DNA of 64,000 nt, taken from assembly GCF_030867095.1 (NCBI RefSeq), contig NC_081824.1:239408719-239472718 (forward strand), read 5' to 3'. A program made the position numbers and the translations under genes. Origin of the DNA: Alligator mississippiensis. Lineage: Eukaryota > Chordata > Crocodylia > Alligatoridae. Numbering within the stretch: the stretch's first letter is position 1; every line of letters starts with the position of its first letter. Under the pieces are notes generated by a model. The model saw nothing but the letters and a program-made list of their open reading frames with translations. It was not told where the DNA came from and made no database searches. This document shows positions 22,950 to 35,125 of this stretch, piece after piece.

Positions 22950-23480
22950 CACCAGGAGCTGCACCTGCAGGTGACAAACGCGCGCTGCCCACCAGGCTCC
23001 GAGTTCCGCAACCCCAGGCGCTTCAGAGCCGCCGGGAGATGGGAAGGTAGAGGGGCAGAGCGAGAGCTGCGCGGGTCGCTAACTTCCGCCGCAGGCTCCG
23101 CCCACCCAGGGGCGCTGCTGTCTGTTCTGCCCCGCTTCAGTTTCCGTCTCCGCCTTCGCCTTCGCTTGGCGGCCGCACCACAGTGCGCAGGCGTGGCTTG
23201 GAGCGCGGGGTCCCACTTTCCCCATGGCGGCGCGGGCCGGGTTGTTCCGAGCCCTGCTGCGCGCCCGCGTCTCCCAGGTAACCGGCTCCGCGCGGCGGCG
23301 GGAGCTCTCCGGCCCACGGGCTGCAGAGGCAGGGGAGGGCCCGGCGCTCGGGCTGCGCGGGGCCTGGGGGCGGGAGCGCCGCGCGGGCGGCCTAGGAGCC
23401 GGCCTCTAGCCCGAGGCCGTCTCAGCGCCCGGCTGGTTGGGGGCGACGGGGAGCGCGGGAATGGCCCTTTCCAGCTGCGC
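22950..23480 (+). promoter_or_regulatory. CpG island promoter of a candidate host gene
   Basis: The region is strikingly GC- and CpG-rich compared with the AT-rich flanks, has no TATA box, and surrounds a Kozak-like start (ccccatggcgg) at 23224 followed by a splice donor. This is the signature of a housekeeping promoter. A divergent minus-strand transcript cannot be excluded: antisense frames are open (22910-23317), although that follows from composition. Confidence 0.75.
23224..23277 (+). CDS. Candidate first coding exon, Arg/Ala-rich N-terminus
   Basis: The ATG lies in a good context (ccccATGG) inside the CpG island. Eighteen codons, beginning MAARAGLFRALLRARVSQ, end in CAG right at a gtaacc donor. 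The peptide is rich in Arg and Ala, has no acidic residue and could form an amphipathic helix, which is what a mitochondrial targeting presequence looks like. The frame remains open to 23409, but a spliced reading is more plausible. It is phase 0 at the donor and joins in frame with the candidate exon at 24284. The gene could not be identified; the role in mitochondria is inferred from composition only. Confidence 0.55.
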
Positions 23481-23539
23481 AGCCTGGACCTCCCTCCAGC
23501 CCAGTTTGCTGCGTCCCCATCACACAGTGCTCGCTAGTG

Positions 23540-24018
23540 CCTCCGTAGGAAATGGCAGGTATTGCTTCTCGGCTGCTTAAAGATTCAGCTCAAGCACAGT
23601 CTGTGCTTGCCTGGCAAGGGAAACATTGTGACCACGGAGGCAGTCTTCCTAGCCACACCGAGGAAGACTGCTCTCCTGGCAGGGGATAGTACCTGCCAAG
23701 ATAATGTATAGTAAACCTCCTACTTAGCTGCTGGAGTCTTGGCTTTAAGCCCATTTTATGGAACTGGGAGTCTTCTCCCTGGCCTGCCTCTGGGACCTCA
23801 TGGCTGACAGCAAGCAAAACTCAGGGGGCATCTGAACCCCAGACCTCCAGGCTTGGGTATGCAAGTAAGATGCCTGCCAAAGGTTTTGGAAACATCTGAA
23901 GCCCCAGATGGGGGTGGAGGATGTTTGCCGATAGAAGGGCCAAGAACTCAAGTGTTTCTTTAGAAATTTCCTGGGTGCCACGATCAGTCTCTAGGCTTGT
24001 CCTTCCCTCTAACAGTTA
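23540..24018. other. Intron-like DNA
   Basis: Lies between the two candidate exons. Short frames are present and no domain is recognisable. The part near 23790-23890 (tctgaaccccagacctcc, cttgggtatgcaag) has a SINE/tRNA-like flavour but could not be classified. Confidence 0.35.
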
Positions 24019-24026
24019 TCTACATC

Positions 24027-24265
24027 AGTGGTTTTCAGCTGTTTTTAGAGTCAAGGCACACCTCCATAACTTTCCTGAGTTTAGTTGTGCCCTAGTTGAG
24101 ACCCATTATTCTAAAGTCTCAATTTATGTACTTTTTATCTGCGGGCTGCTGCACTTTTTCTGCCCCCGGGCGGGGGATGGGGGATGTCCTAAGTGCCTCT
24201 GTTTCCGGGTGGGGCTTATGGAGCCAGACCAGAAAGGAGCAGAAATGCCCTGTTGAGAACCACTA
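24027..24265. mobile_element. Short hAT element with 8-bp target duplication
   Basis: Ends cagtggttttcagctg and ctgttgagaaccacta are inverted repeats of the kind found in hAT elements. They are flanked by atctacat (24019-24026) and atttgcat (24266-24273), which match at 6 of 8 bases. The 239-bp body has no transposase, so it is a non-autonomous copy. Its right end stops 18 bp before the splice acceptor of the candidate second exon. Confidence 0.8.
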
Positions 24266-24283
24266 ATTTGCATTTTATTTCAG

Positions 24284-24343
24284 TGCACAGGTGCCCCTTT
24301 TCCAAGAGAAAAGCCTTTTGGACTAATTGAGAAGAGGCTACAG
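24284..24343 (+). CDS. Candidate second coding exon
   Basis: A 60-bp segment is preceded by cattttatttcag and followed by a gtcagt donor. Continuing in phase 0 from the first exon, it reads 20 codons without a stop, including GAPFPREKPFGLIEKR. The acceptor tract is short. The best branch-point-like word, cactaat (24261-24267), straddles the end of the adjacent hAT element. The exon is too short for certainty and the protein was not recognised. It is supported by matching phase, good splice signals and closeness to a CpG-island first exon. Confidence 0.45.
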
Positions 24344-26298
24344 GTCAGTCCTGTATCTTGGTGCTTTTGCAGTACCTGACAGGAGCCATATAGGCTTCAG
24401 TTGCTTCCCACTCTGTGCAGCCATAGGGGATAGACATTTGCTGTTTTAAGTTTGAAACTGAGATGCAGCAGTTGGTTGCTGCAGTGAGGTAGGGATATTA
24501 ATTGCACTGCCTTGCTTCATTTAGGTGAATGGGATTTATTTAGTTTTTTTAACTGAGCAGTTGGCTTTTCTATGGAGACAGTGTTTTTAATTCCGTAATA
24601 TCCCTCTAACTGAATATGATGGATTTTTTTTGTCAAGCAGATTGGCTAGAGGTAGTATTAAGTAAAGAACTGTCAGCTTGCTTGAGGAAAGCTTGCTTGT
24701 GGAGTAGGTAGACCATAGTGAATAAAAGGGGATCTACAGTTTCACAGCTCTCTTCTTGTGATTCATAACCTTGTATGAATTTAATTTTTGGGGTGATGTA
24801 TTACTGATCAAGAGTCCAGTTTGCTGTGAAAAAAATAATATAGAATTTCAGTAGGTGTGGGTGTGTGCATGTGCACAAGCAGCACAGGATAAACTGCATT
24901 ATGAGGATGCTATACTTGTATCAGAAACCTGAAATATAACTCCAGGAAGTTCACACTGAAGGTTAAACTTTAAAATGCATAAAAAATTGAAATTCATAGT
25001 TACAGTACCCCAAAACCCCTGAACTCTGCCTTGAAAACCATGGATGGAAGGACATTGAAAATGAAATATGAGGAAACATGAGAAATATAAGAATGAGTTT
25101 TTTTCCTCAGCCAAATATTGTTAGAAACATATACAGTTTGCTTAGAAAAAGTATTCAGCAATGATGTACATACACATTTTTTAACGTAACCTCTGTTAAT
25201 GGCCTTTTTCCACTGGTGAACAAAGGCATATATCCCAAAATTGTATCCTAATATTGTCCTTGTTTCTGCTAGCAGCCACTGTTCTGCAGATCCATCACTT
25301 TGCTGTCATCCCAGAAATATCACCCTCATGGTCTGTCCCTCATCCTCCAGGCTGTGTGGGGCAGTATAACTGCCCTGTATAGCTGATCCAGCAGTGAGAT
25401 TGCTTCATGGGGGCACAAGATGTTGTATAGGCAAGGGTTGTCATGTAGGAGCACCTCAGACATGTCTCTGTCTTCACATGTGATATTTCAGTTTCTTCTG
25501 GGTCTAAAAATAGATGTCATAGTCTATTGTCAACCCACCCCTCCAGGCAAGAAATTGAAAAGAATGTGCTCCATGTCCACGGCTTGGTTAGGAGATCAAA
25601 ATTAAGAGGTATACTTTCTGATTGACCCATATACAATGTCAGATTACACATCCTTTTCCCCAGTGGAGAAAAGCCATTTACACAGGAGACTGATAGAACA
25701 AATAAGATTTCTCAGTGATAATGTACAATTTTCTGTGCAGATTTATTATTTTTGGTATTACTATGCTGAGGGAAAAATAGGCATTATCTTTGGACTGATC
25801 TTTTTGTATTTAAAAATCAATTTATTCTAGAACATAGACTTTTTTGTTTTTTGGAGGATTTCAAAGGTATGATACCATTGTCAAAACCAGTAAGATAGAC
25901 TTTGCTGAGCAATTTAAAAATGTTACTCTTCTCTTTATACAGAGCAAGATATAGTGTCTCAGGCAAAACACAAAGTTATTTGTATGCCATTTCATGCTTA
26001 AGTTTCCCTTGAAACTCTCGATTGCCCTTTAGGATTTGGTCATTGTCCTTTCATGCTTCCAGGTCCCCCATGGAAAACTTGCCAATAAAACATGCCTCTG
26101 GACTGGCCTGCTCTGGGGAGATCTGGTTTTGTAACTTCAGTCTCCTCCTGGTCAACTTCAAACTTCATTTATCTGACCAAGGTAACTCAATGGTTAGTCT
26201 CTCTCTTAATGACCAATTACCTGGAGGCCAGATTTTAAAATCTGGTTTATTTTGCTTTTATTCCACCAGAAGCTTGATACAAGTCTACAGTAAGAGAG
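24344..26298. other. Intron-like AT-rich DNA
   Basis: No exon or bounded repeat recognised. Open frames are all below 95 codons without domains. Confidence 0.4.
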
Positions 26299-26306
26299 TC
26301 TAAGCC

Positions 26307-28385
26307 TAGGATAGGCAACCCCTGGCATGCATGCCAATTAGTGGCACATGGAGACATTTTCCTCAGCATGCCAGGAGGTATGCAAGGAAATTATTAAAAT
26401 ATATATATATTTTTTAAAGTTGCTGCTTCAGGCTCTCCCAAGCAGCTACAGGTCCCAGCACTGCAGCAGGCACCTGGGGTGGAGTCAGGAGAACACAGGC
26501 AGGTACACAGTCTGTATTCGGCTGACTGTGCCCCCTGTCCCCGGGCTGCACCCCTCAGCCTAGCCCAGTCCAGCCCCTGGAGGAGGCTTCACGGGGGCAG
26601 AGCTGCTGTGCTGGAGGCTCCCAGTGGGTGACTGAGCCCTGGGCCTGGCCAGGACATTGGGCAGGCAGATGTCCCGTCCCACTCGAGTGGGGGTAGCGGG
26701 GTGCCAAGCCCTAGGGCTGGATGCTTGGGGCAGGATCTGGGCAGCGCAGAGAGAAGTAGGTGCGGGGGAAGGTGCTGTGGGCAGGCCAGCCCAGCTGGGC
26801 CGTAGGGAAGGCAGGGGCTGGGCGGGAAGTGGGGCTGCCCGAGGGCTCTATGGGCTCAGGCTGTGGCTGGTGGCCAGGCAGGCAGATCAAGGTGCTGGGC
26901 TCGAGGTGCTCCCAGCTTGGGGTTTGGCCTCCATGCACGCTGGGCACAGCTCGAACAGGGCAGAGCCACCCCTGATGCAAGGGTGTGGCTGCGGGCCTTG
27001 AGAACAGCTGCCATAGCTGCCTCAGCCTTGCCAACCTGCAGTTGCCCTCCAGGGGCCAGGGCAGGTACTGTGGAGGGCCTCTGGGCTGCAGGCTCCCAGC
27101 TGGCTCAGTCCTAAGTGTTATTTGTGGCAGCTGTTCCCAGGGTCCAGAGGGCTCCGGAGGCCAGGCCCTTGCACCAGGGGTGGATCCACACTGCTTGCAC
27201 TGCGCCTAGCGCGCAGGGAGGTGAAGCTCGGAGCTGGGAGCCACCCGAGCCCAACATCCTGCCCCAGCCAGGTGGCATCCCCTTGCGGACAGGGCAGCTG
27301 TGGCCCATCCCCATGGAGCTATACAGCTGGGCCAGGCCACATCTCAGGTGCCACTGGGCATCCCCACATGTTCACCCGGCCTGCCTGCAGTGCCTCCCCC
27401 TGCATCTGCTTCTTTCTGCACCGCCTGGACCCAGCGCTCAGTGCCCTGGTACTGCACTGCACCTGCGTGCCCCCCCCCCCCCCCCCCGGATGGGGCATCT
27501 ACCTGCCCAAGCCTTGGCTAGGCCCACCCGCCCAGCCCTGGGCCCGGGCTTACCCTACTCCAGGACTATCAATGAGACCTGAGCACCCCGGCCATGGCGG
27601 CTGCTGCTGTTGTGTCACTGCCTCCCTCTGATGGACGCTGCCCTGGGCCAGTGGGTCCAAGCCATAGCCAGTAGTGGTGAGACACGTTGGTGGCAAGGGA
27701 CACTCCCTCTTCCTATTTTTCCATTTTTTCTCTCTCCTTTTTCTTTCTCTCCTCTCTTTCTCTTTTTTCCTTCTTTTTCTTCTCTTTTTTTCTCCCTTTT
27801 TCTTTCTCTCTCTCCTGTCCTCTCTTTTTCTCTCTCTTCTCTCTTTTTCTGTCTCCTCTTTTTTGTCTCCTTTTCTCTTCTCTTTTTTTCCTCTTCTTTT
27901 CCCCCCTTTTTTCTCTTTCTCTCTTCTCTCCTCTCTTTTCTCCTATCTTCCCTTTTTTTCTCTCTCCTTTTTTCTATTTCTTCTTTTTCTCTCCTTTCTC
28001 TTCTTTTTCTCTCCCCTTTTACCTTTTTTCTTTCTCTTCTCTTTCTTTTTTCTTTCTTTACTTTTTCTTTTCTCTCTCTCTCTCCTCTCTCTTCTCCTTT
28101 CTCTTTTTCTCTCATCACAACTTGCTTAACAGAAAAGAATACACAAGGACAAAGGTAGTATATTAAGTTTTATTTATTGTCACCAGGTTTAGAATTTTTA
28201 GAAAATCTGATATTTACCATAAAAATGACTTTTATGATTATTAACTATATTAATATGCAGTGCATCCTCCCATGTACCCCTTGCCTCCGGTTTTGTTTTT
28301 CTGGCGTGCTGGCCCTCCGGCTCCTTACAATGTAGACGTTGCATTTTTTTTCTGTGCTCTGGGCAAAAATGTTGCCTGCCCCTGG
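26307..28385. mobile_element. 2.1-kb non-autonomous hAT element
   Basis: The left end taggataggcaacc and the right end gttgcctgcccctgg are imperfect inverted repeats of the hAT CAGGGG-type. They are flanked by tctaagcc (26299-26306) and cctaagcc (28386-28393), 7 of 8 bases identical. The interior holds a GC-rich ~1-kb block with long composition-driven frames (26657-27631), a C17-type run (27470-27487) and a 400-bp polypyrimidine tract. None of it encodes a recognisable transposase. Confidence 0.8.
27703..28113 (+). repeat. Polypyrimidine tract, (TTTCTC)n-like
   Basis: About 410 bp are almost purely C and T on the plus strand. The 167-codon minus frame (Lys/Glu/Arg-rich) and the plus Ser/Phe/Leu-rich frames are translations of simple sequence and not genes. 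Confidence 0.95.
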
Positions 28386-28393
28386 CCTAAGCC

Positions 28394-31300
28394 ATAAACT
28401 TCATGAAATCAAACTGGAATTTAGAAGTGGTGTGTGGACAGGTCCCCTAAATATATTCTTAACCCTGACAGCTTTTCCACATATCTCATTTATTTTCATA
28501 CCACATGCTTCCAAATAGGACAGCTACTTTACCAGCTACGGAATTATCTCTCTCAGCTAGAGTCTAGTTGCATGCAGAGCACTGTAAGAGCCTTGATTCA
28601 GCTGCAGCTGTGAGAGAGTTAAACCTGTAGCTGTTGCCATAATATCGTCTGCTGGGCAGCAGCAAGGAAGGGAAGAGAAAGACTAAGGAGGGGAATCCTG
28701 CCCTAGCTCCATGCACCTAGATCTTTCAGCCCCTGTGAAAATCGGTCTCCTCAAGACATGCACTCCAGGTTTTCATCTCCAGTTTTTGGATAAGGGCACA
28801 CGTGAATAAATGGTATGTGAATAAATATGGTATTTTTGTTAGGCAACTTCATTATTCTCCTTACTTGGAAAATGTCATGCAGGATCATGGACCAGGGGCC
28901 TGAAAGAGAATGCTGCTATGCAATTTCAAATTATTTGAAGATGCATAGTCTTAGTGTTAAACTATTATTCTAATTTAAAAGTCTAAAATATTTTATTTGG
29001 TGAACACTTCTCTGCAAGTCTGACATGATCTGTTGTCACCTCATTGTTCTTGGATTTTGTACTTGAAGCTTGAAATGCATACTTCCAATTTTTCATCTTG
29101 AAATAATGGCACTCTGTATTCTAAAAACAGCTTTCATTCTGGATTGCTTTTCCTTTTTGCCATCTTGCACTTCCCATGTGTTTCAACAAGAGCAGCAGAT
29201 AGCTTTGAAGAGATCACATCTTTTTATGATATAACTAGGGAACATTCTGTCTCTGCCTGGAATCATTTTGTCTCCAAATTTGCTTGTGTGCTCTGCGCTC
29301 AGTGATGACATCAAAAGGAAACAAGCACAACTATTTGACATCATGCTCATCAGCTTGAATATAACAAACTATTTATTTTTATTAAAAGATGCTGTGTTTA
29401 CAATGTCAGCTGATGTTTATAGGCATGGGGCACAATTCATATTAATGTATGCTTGTATGATGCTGCAAAGAGGTTTGTTCCTCTTTATTTTTGTATCATG
29501 CATTTCTAATATGTACCTAACTAAAATACCTAGGTGCCATATACATGGGTAAAGAAAAGTAGCGTTTTGTTTGAAGGATCCATTCATCTTCTATTGATTT
29601 TTTTTTTTTTTTTTTTTTTTGTAACTATTGTCTCAAGTTCTGATTTAAAACCTAAAGATTCCTATTCACTTCAGTAATCTTTAGATAAAGGGTTTTTTCC
29701 CCCTACAATTTTTTTTGATAAAGCATAGCTAATTTGAATGTAAATACTGCCATAGCAGAGCAGATATCTGCTATTTTGTGTAATTTTGTGTCTCTGAAAT
29801 GGCCACTTCCAGATGTTTTAGAGTAGTGGTGCCCTTCCTTATTGGCAGGCAGACCACAAATCAAGCCCTGTCCCCTCAGTGCTACTTCTGATCCCTGCCC
29901 TTCCAATGGTTTTCCTGATAGTTTGCACTTTGAAGTGCTGGAGTGGAAGTCGGGGTGGGGGGTGTAACGGGGAGTCAGGGGCTCCTTTACTCCCTCCTTT
30001 AAGGAACTTTTGCAGCAGGTAGCTGAGCATGAGCTAGCTGCACCACAGCAAGCAGGCCAACCATCAAGCCCAAAGAGAAACTTGTGCTTAATTAGGGTCA
30101 CCGGACTGGAAGGGGCAGTGCTCTAGGGCACATAAACACAATACTAGGAGAAAAGACAGTCGCTGTAGGTGAAGTGGAAGCGCCTCTACCCACGAAGGCT
30201 TCAGAGGAGTGCATGGCCCACAGCTAAAACTGTCCTGGGATTATAAGTAAGGTGCTGAGCAGTGACGGGAATATAACCCAGGGAAGTTTGTGGTACAACC
30301 AGTGAACTGGGGTTTATGTTTGGACCCAGTGCGGGGTTAGTTTTCATTGCAACCAGCGAGTTTACTTTTTTTTTTTGTTGCCAATTACACCAGTGGACTG
30401 GGTATGTGGCTGTAAGGAAATGTGAGGAAGCTGCAGTGGGGCACCCAAGGGGTACATTGTGCCAGAGACACCCGGGTGTTTTGAGCTGTGTTAGGGCTGG
30501 GGGCTCGAGATATGGAGTAGGCTTATACAAAGTAGCCCCTAGAGAGGGGCTGAAGCCAGGGACACAGCACCTGACAAATGTGGAGATGGACTGGACCCTA
30601 GGAGTCAGGTCCAACACAGTGGGCCTAGACAAAAGGGCACAGCTAGAGAAAAGGGGTGGAAGCTGAAGAGGCTGAGGCCCCAACAAGGGTGTGAAGTCTT
30701 GATGCTGTACTGGTGCAAAGTACCCACTGAATAATTAACCGTTAACATCTGCAGGAGGTGTGGGTATGGCTGTAGGGAGGGTTGGAGGCAGTGAAATGAA
30801 CCCTTAAGGCAGTTAGTGCACTTGAGCACAGACAGGCTGGAAGGTCCCCACTCAGCACCTGAAGGGCAGGCTGGGGGGTTGGGGTGTAGACTGGGTTAGA
30901 GAGGCACTCACTGACTGATACTAGGCAAGAGCTCGCTCTGGGGCAGCCTCTCTTTTCAGAAACCAGTAACTACATCAAGGTATGGAAGGAAGGAGAAGGG
31001 GGAGGATACCTGAGGAGCTGTGGGAGGGTAGGAGTTGTATGGCTACTAGGGAGTATCATAGCCACCCCAGGGCCTGGCACCTGTTACAGGGGGACTCAAG
31101 CCTCTGGTTGCATGGAGCAGAACAGAGGCAAGATGTTGCTGTGAAGAAGTGTGCATTATTGCCAGGAGCCAGATTAACTTTTTCTTGTCCCTGTAACTGC
31201 TGCATCTTTTATTATGGCAAGCAAGGCTTCAAAGCCCTAAATTTGTCAGTGGCTGCCAAGCCAAGAAAGGGTTAACCTGGCTTTTGGCAGTGATACCTGA

Positions 31301-32193
31301 CATCTCTTCTTGCAGCAGTGTCCTGTCCTTATTCTACTCCAGGAGGGCAGAAGCTTCAGCTCCCTACCTCCATTCTGCAGCACCCAAGGCTCATGTGCCT
31401 ACTATGTCACGTCTAGAACAGATTGATTCCCCCTGCTTTAGAGGAACATGTAAAAAATCTGAAGATTCCAATCGTGGAAAATTTGCTGATAGGACAGTTT
31501 CTCTGATGCCAGTCAACTAGCTCATACCGTAAAAAGGATAAAGTTCATTTCTTTAAAAAAAATTGTTTTTGAAATCTTTGTTAAAATACCTGTAAGATCT
31601 GATTATCTAGAGAAACATCAGCCATGGTTAGTAAAATCCAAAGTATGATTTTTAGGTAGACCTTAGTCTATGGAGCATTGTATAAAATGATTTCCTTTGT
31701 CAGTTTTAAGCTGGATTTCTTTCAGCTGTCCCCTTGCTCCTATATCAAAAGAAAATAAATAAGTGTACCTTCTGTACACCATTTATTATTTTATATATTG
31801 TATTTCTGCTACACTGTTGTTTGACTTTCCTCTAAACTATGCTGAGGCTCAGATCCTCAAAGGTAGTTAGAGTTGTCTAACTCCTCCTGACATCAGTGTT
31901 AAGCTTTTGAAAATTTAGACCTTTGTCCTTTCTCCTTTTGTTCTAATGTAATTTATTATTAAGTCATTAAGGACTGAACATACCTTTCCCATAAAAGTTA
32001 GGAATGTTCTTTGGGCCAGAAGCAAGCATCTGCTCTTTCTCACTATCAGGGGTTAGCATAAGTCAGTATGCAGTGGTACAACATATATTTTAGGGCTACA
32101 TTGGTTGCAGCTACATTTAAACTTCCTTGTTAAAAAGTTACTAGAATTTCTGGGTGGAGAAAAAGGTTTCTTAACTTGCCTGCCTGATGCTTT
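28394..32193. other. Intron-like DNA with unassigned repeats
   Basis: Contains a T tract (29598-29620). A hAT-like left end may start near 29826 (gtggtgcccttcc). A GC-richer block at about 29950-31000 has overlapping frames on both strands (30201-30686 minus, 30316-30666 plus); it may derive from an LTR-type or other retroelement, but I found no domain or border. The rest is AT-rich without features. Confidence 0.35.
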
Positions 32194-32201
32194 GTCTATG
32201 C

Positions 32202-32594
32202 CAGTGTTGTTCAAACTCTCTGGCCCTGCAAGCCAGATGATTGGTGCAAGACAGGATCCAGTGCAGGGTCAGCATACAGGATCAGTCTGTGGGTACAGTC
32301 TGGTGTGCCACTGCGGGCCATGGCCTGACCCCACATGCTGGCTCTGGATCAGGCTGTGGAGTTACCACATGCTGGTGTGATCCAGCATGTGGGACCATGC
32401 CATCTGGGCTGTGGGGCTCCCTACAGGTCCAGAAATTTGGCAATGAGGGAGCAGTGGCAGCATTAATTGCCACAGCTCTGGGAACAATTATCACTGCTCC
32501 TGTTCCTCCTTTGGACCCATGGGGAGACCCACAAGCTGGATGACGGGCTCTGCTGACCAGATCCAGCCCTGAGGGCAGAGGTTGAACACCACTG
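32202..32594. mobile_element. Short hAT element
   Basis: Ends cagtgttgttcaaactct and gaggttgaacaccactg are inverted repeats. Flanks gtctatgc (32194-32201) and ttctgtgt (32595-32602) agree at 5 of 8 bases, consistent with a decayed target duplication. The 393-bp interior has ggccctgcaagccagat near the left end, common in hAT elements, and no transposase. Confidence 0.7.
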
Positions 32595-33208
32595 TTCTGT
32601 GTTGGTTTTTTTGCCTGGAGTACATGTGCAAGAAAGAACCTCTACTATAGACAGAAGCAGAACATCTTTAGGGCATGAACTCACTCTGTTCATTACAGTA
32701 GGTATGGACACTGAATAACGTGTGATAAATGTTGCATCTGTTCATTCTTTCTCTGTGAAAGTCTCTTGTTTCTCTAATGTGAATTTAACACTAATGAAAG
32801 TTGCTAAATTTACATTCCTGGATTGTGAGGTTCTATGTAAATATCGCCAGTATAGGTGACAAACTTCCTCCAAATTGCCCTGCTTTTAAGGGCCACATCT
32901 AGGGGTATATGTTGACTGGAGTTTGTAGTCCTGGTTTAACTGGTAAATAACATTTCTAGTTAACTTGCACAGAAAACGGTACTTTAGATATTCCAGAATT
33001 GTTTCATGATACAAACTTCTGTTTTTCCCAGCACTTCAGCTTTTTCAGAAGTAAACTTGAATTGCAATAGGACCACGCACTCAAGGTGTGACAGTCCCTG
33101 AGAATGGAGTCATGGATACCACCTTGGACTATTCAGATGTAGATCTCTCTGCTAAGGCTGCTAATAAGGGAGACAGTTACTTTTTGTGGTAACTTTTGTT
33201 ATTTGAGC

Positions 33209-34344
33209 TAGAGGTGCACCGATAAAGATTTTCTTGGCTGATACCATTAGCCAATTATTAACCACCTATATCAACTGATACCGATCCACTAACTGATTTA
33301 CAGGAATGCAGCTGGGCAGCATGGAGAGCAGCTCTCTTCAGGTAAGTCTGTGGAGGGGAAGGGACTTGTGGGGAGGGGGGCAGATTGAGGCCTACACAGT
33401 GAGGGAGGGAGAGGGGCAGGAGCTGGGGGTGCTGCCCAGTCAGAGCAGTGAATGGGACCCTGGGGCCGGGGCAGGGAGCAGGACAGAGCCACGGGTGGCT
33501 TGTTCATAGGATCAAAGTCCCAGTACTTAAAAATGACGGTGGGGGCACTTGAACTAAAGCTCATCGAATGAGCTTTAGTTCAAGTGTTGCTACCACCATT
33601 TTTAACCATGGGAATGCTTTGAACTGGAGCCGAGCTGAGCTGAGCAGGGTGAGAGCAGATGTGGGCTGTGGGCTCTTTACTCTGCTGCTTTTGCCCTGGG
33701 GGCTCCACACCGACCACATGCCCCCTGCTCACCCAACACTACTGTCAGGCAGGCCAGGGGGTGCACAGCCGGTGTGGGGCTCCCGAGGGAAAGAGAGTGG
33801 GGCAGAGAGCCCTAAGTCCACAGTGAGCAGCTCGCATTGTCCCTGTGCACAAATCTGGGGTGGGGCACAAGCCCTCCCCATGCCTCTCCTGTGGGGTGCA
33901 TGCAGCGGCAGGGAGCCTCTTCTCCTCTCCCCACACCCCCTGGACAAGCTGTCTGCAACTCCATCTCGTTCCCTGGCCCAGGTCCCATTCACTGCCGTGG
34001 CTGGGCAGAGCCCTCAGCCCCTCCCTCTGTCTCATCCCTCCATCAACATGGGGGCTTGATCTGCCCCCTCCCCCGTGCACTTTTCTTCCCCTATGCCCCT
34101 TGCCCTCCAAAGACTTACCTGTAGGGCGCTGCTCTTCACGTTGCCTGGATGTATTCCTTCCCATGTGCATGCATGCTGCTGTGTGCGTGCATGCAGCATC
34201 CAAGGGCCTGGGGCCAGAAGGCATATTGCATTTACGGGCGATAGTTATCGGCTACGCTGGCCAAAAAAGCCGATAGCTGATAATGTTTATTTTCCTTTTA
34301 TCAGTGCCGATTCGATATCCAACTGATATATTGGTGCACCTCTA
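33209..34344. mobile_element. 1.1-kb non-autonomous hAT element
   Basis: The left end tagaggtgcaccgata and the right end tatattggtgcacctcta are good inverted repeats. They are bounded by atttgagc (33201-33208) and atttgaac (34345-34352), 7 of 8 identical. The interior is GC-rich in its outer thirds and has an exceptionally regular hairpin at 33546-33586. Several 80-160-codon frames on both strands lack domains and follow base composition. Confidence 0.88.
33546..33586. repeat. Perfect 19-bp-arm hairpin
   Basis: cacttgaactaaagctcat is followed, after the three bases cga, by its exact reverse complement. Weaker pairing continues outward through the aaaaatga / ccattttt flanks for about 20 more bases each side. 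Confidence 0.95.
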
Positions 34345-34352
34345 ATTTGAAC

Positions 34353-35117
34353 ATGTGTTCATAAGGAATCAGACTGACTCCATTCCTCATCAGTGCACAC
34401 TGGCCAGTAAACAGTTTTAAGGATGGCTTCTTAGTTCGTTGAGTTTAAATGCTTTATCTGATATCTGTTAATCTGATATCTGCTGGAAGGAAAAACACCC
34501 TGGCTGCTTCTACACGTATGCAGATTGCAAGTGCTCCTCAGTTCCTTTATCCAAAGGGGGGAGTATTTTGCGTTTTGTTCATTTTGGGCTAGAAATTAAT
34601 GGCTAGTACAAGGATGGACAATTTCTATTAGTTTACATTTCTTTAATGCTGTCTAGAATTTTCCTCTACTGCTAGAAGGAGAACTCCAAGAACCAGAGTG
34701 AAATTAAGTTGATTTTTATTTTTGTTCAGTTATGCCTATAGCAGTTGGAATAGCTGCAGGGGTAACTGGTGATACTGCTCAGTTTTTATGCTGCTATAGC
34801 TTGGTGAAGTGGTAAGGAGCAGCAAAGATGCCAAAACTGACTTCAGGCACAGTTACATAACACTGCATCAGTTTTTTGGATCATATTTAGGTGGCTTATT
34901 CACATGCCCAATTAAAGCTTATAGTTCTCAGGAATGGAGTTTTAAAGTCTTGATGGTAATTATTTGCTCTCAATGCAATCTTCATAGGGGGTATGCCTCT
35001 TCTTAGATACAGTGGTATCACTGTGTGTTCTGATACAAAACTTTATTTTCATTTTCATTTTTCCCACTAAGACCTATAGTCTTTATGCTCAACTCCATGC
35101 CAGGTACACATTACTTC
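34353..35117. other. Unassigned intron-like DNA
   Basis: AT-rich, no exon, RNA or repeat border recognised. Confidence 0.4.
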
Positions 35118-35125
35118 CTCTATCA

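Noticed and set aside
26657..27631. Overlapping 100-170-codon frames in several phases
   Set aside because: GC-rich interior of a non-autonomous hAT element; frames exist in all phases and show no domain.
27615..28118. 167-codon Lys/Glu/Arg-rich minus-strand frame
   Set aside because: Translation of the polypyrimidine tract; purine-only codons hardly ever give stops.
33546..33586. Hairpin as a microRNA precursor
   Set aside because: Arms are perfectly paired with a 3-base loop, unlike typical animal pre-miRNAs, and it lies within a transposon.
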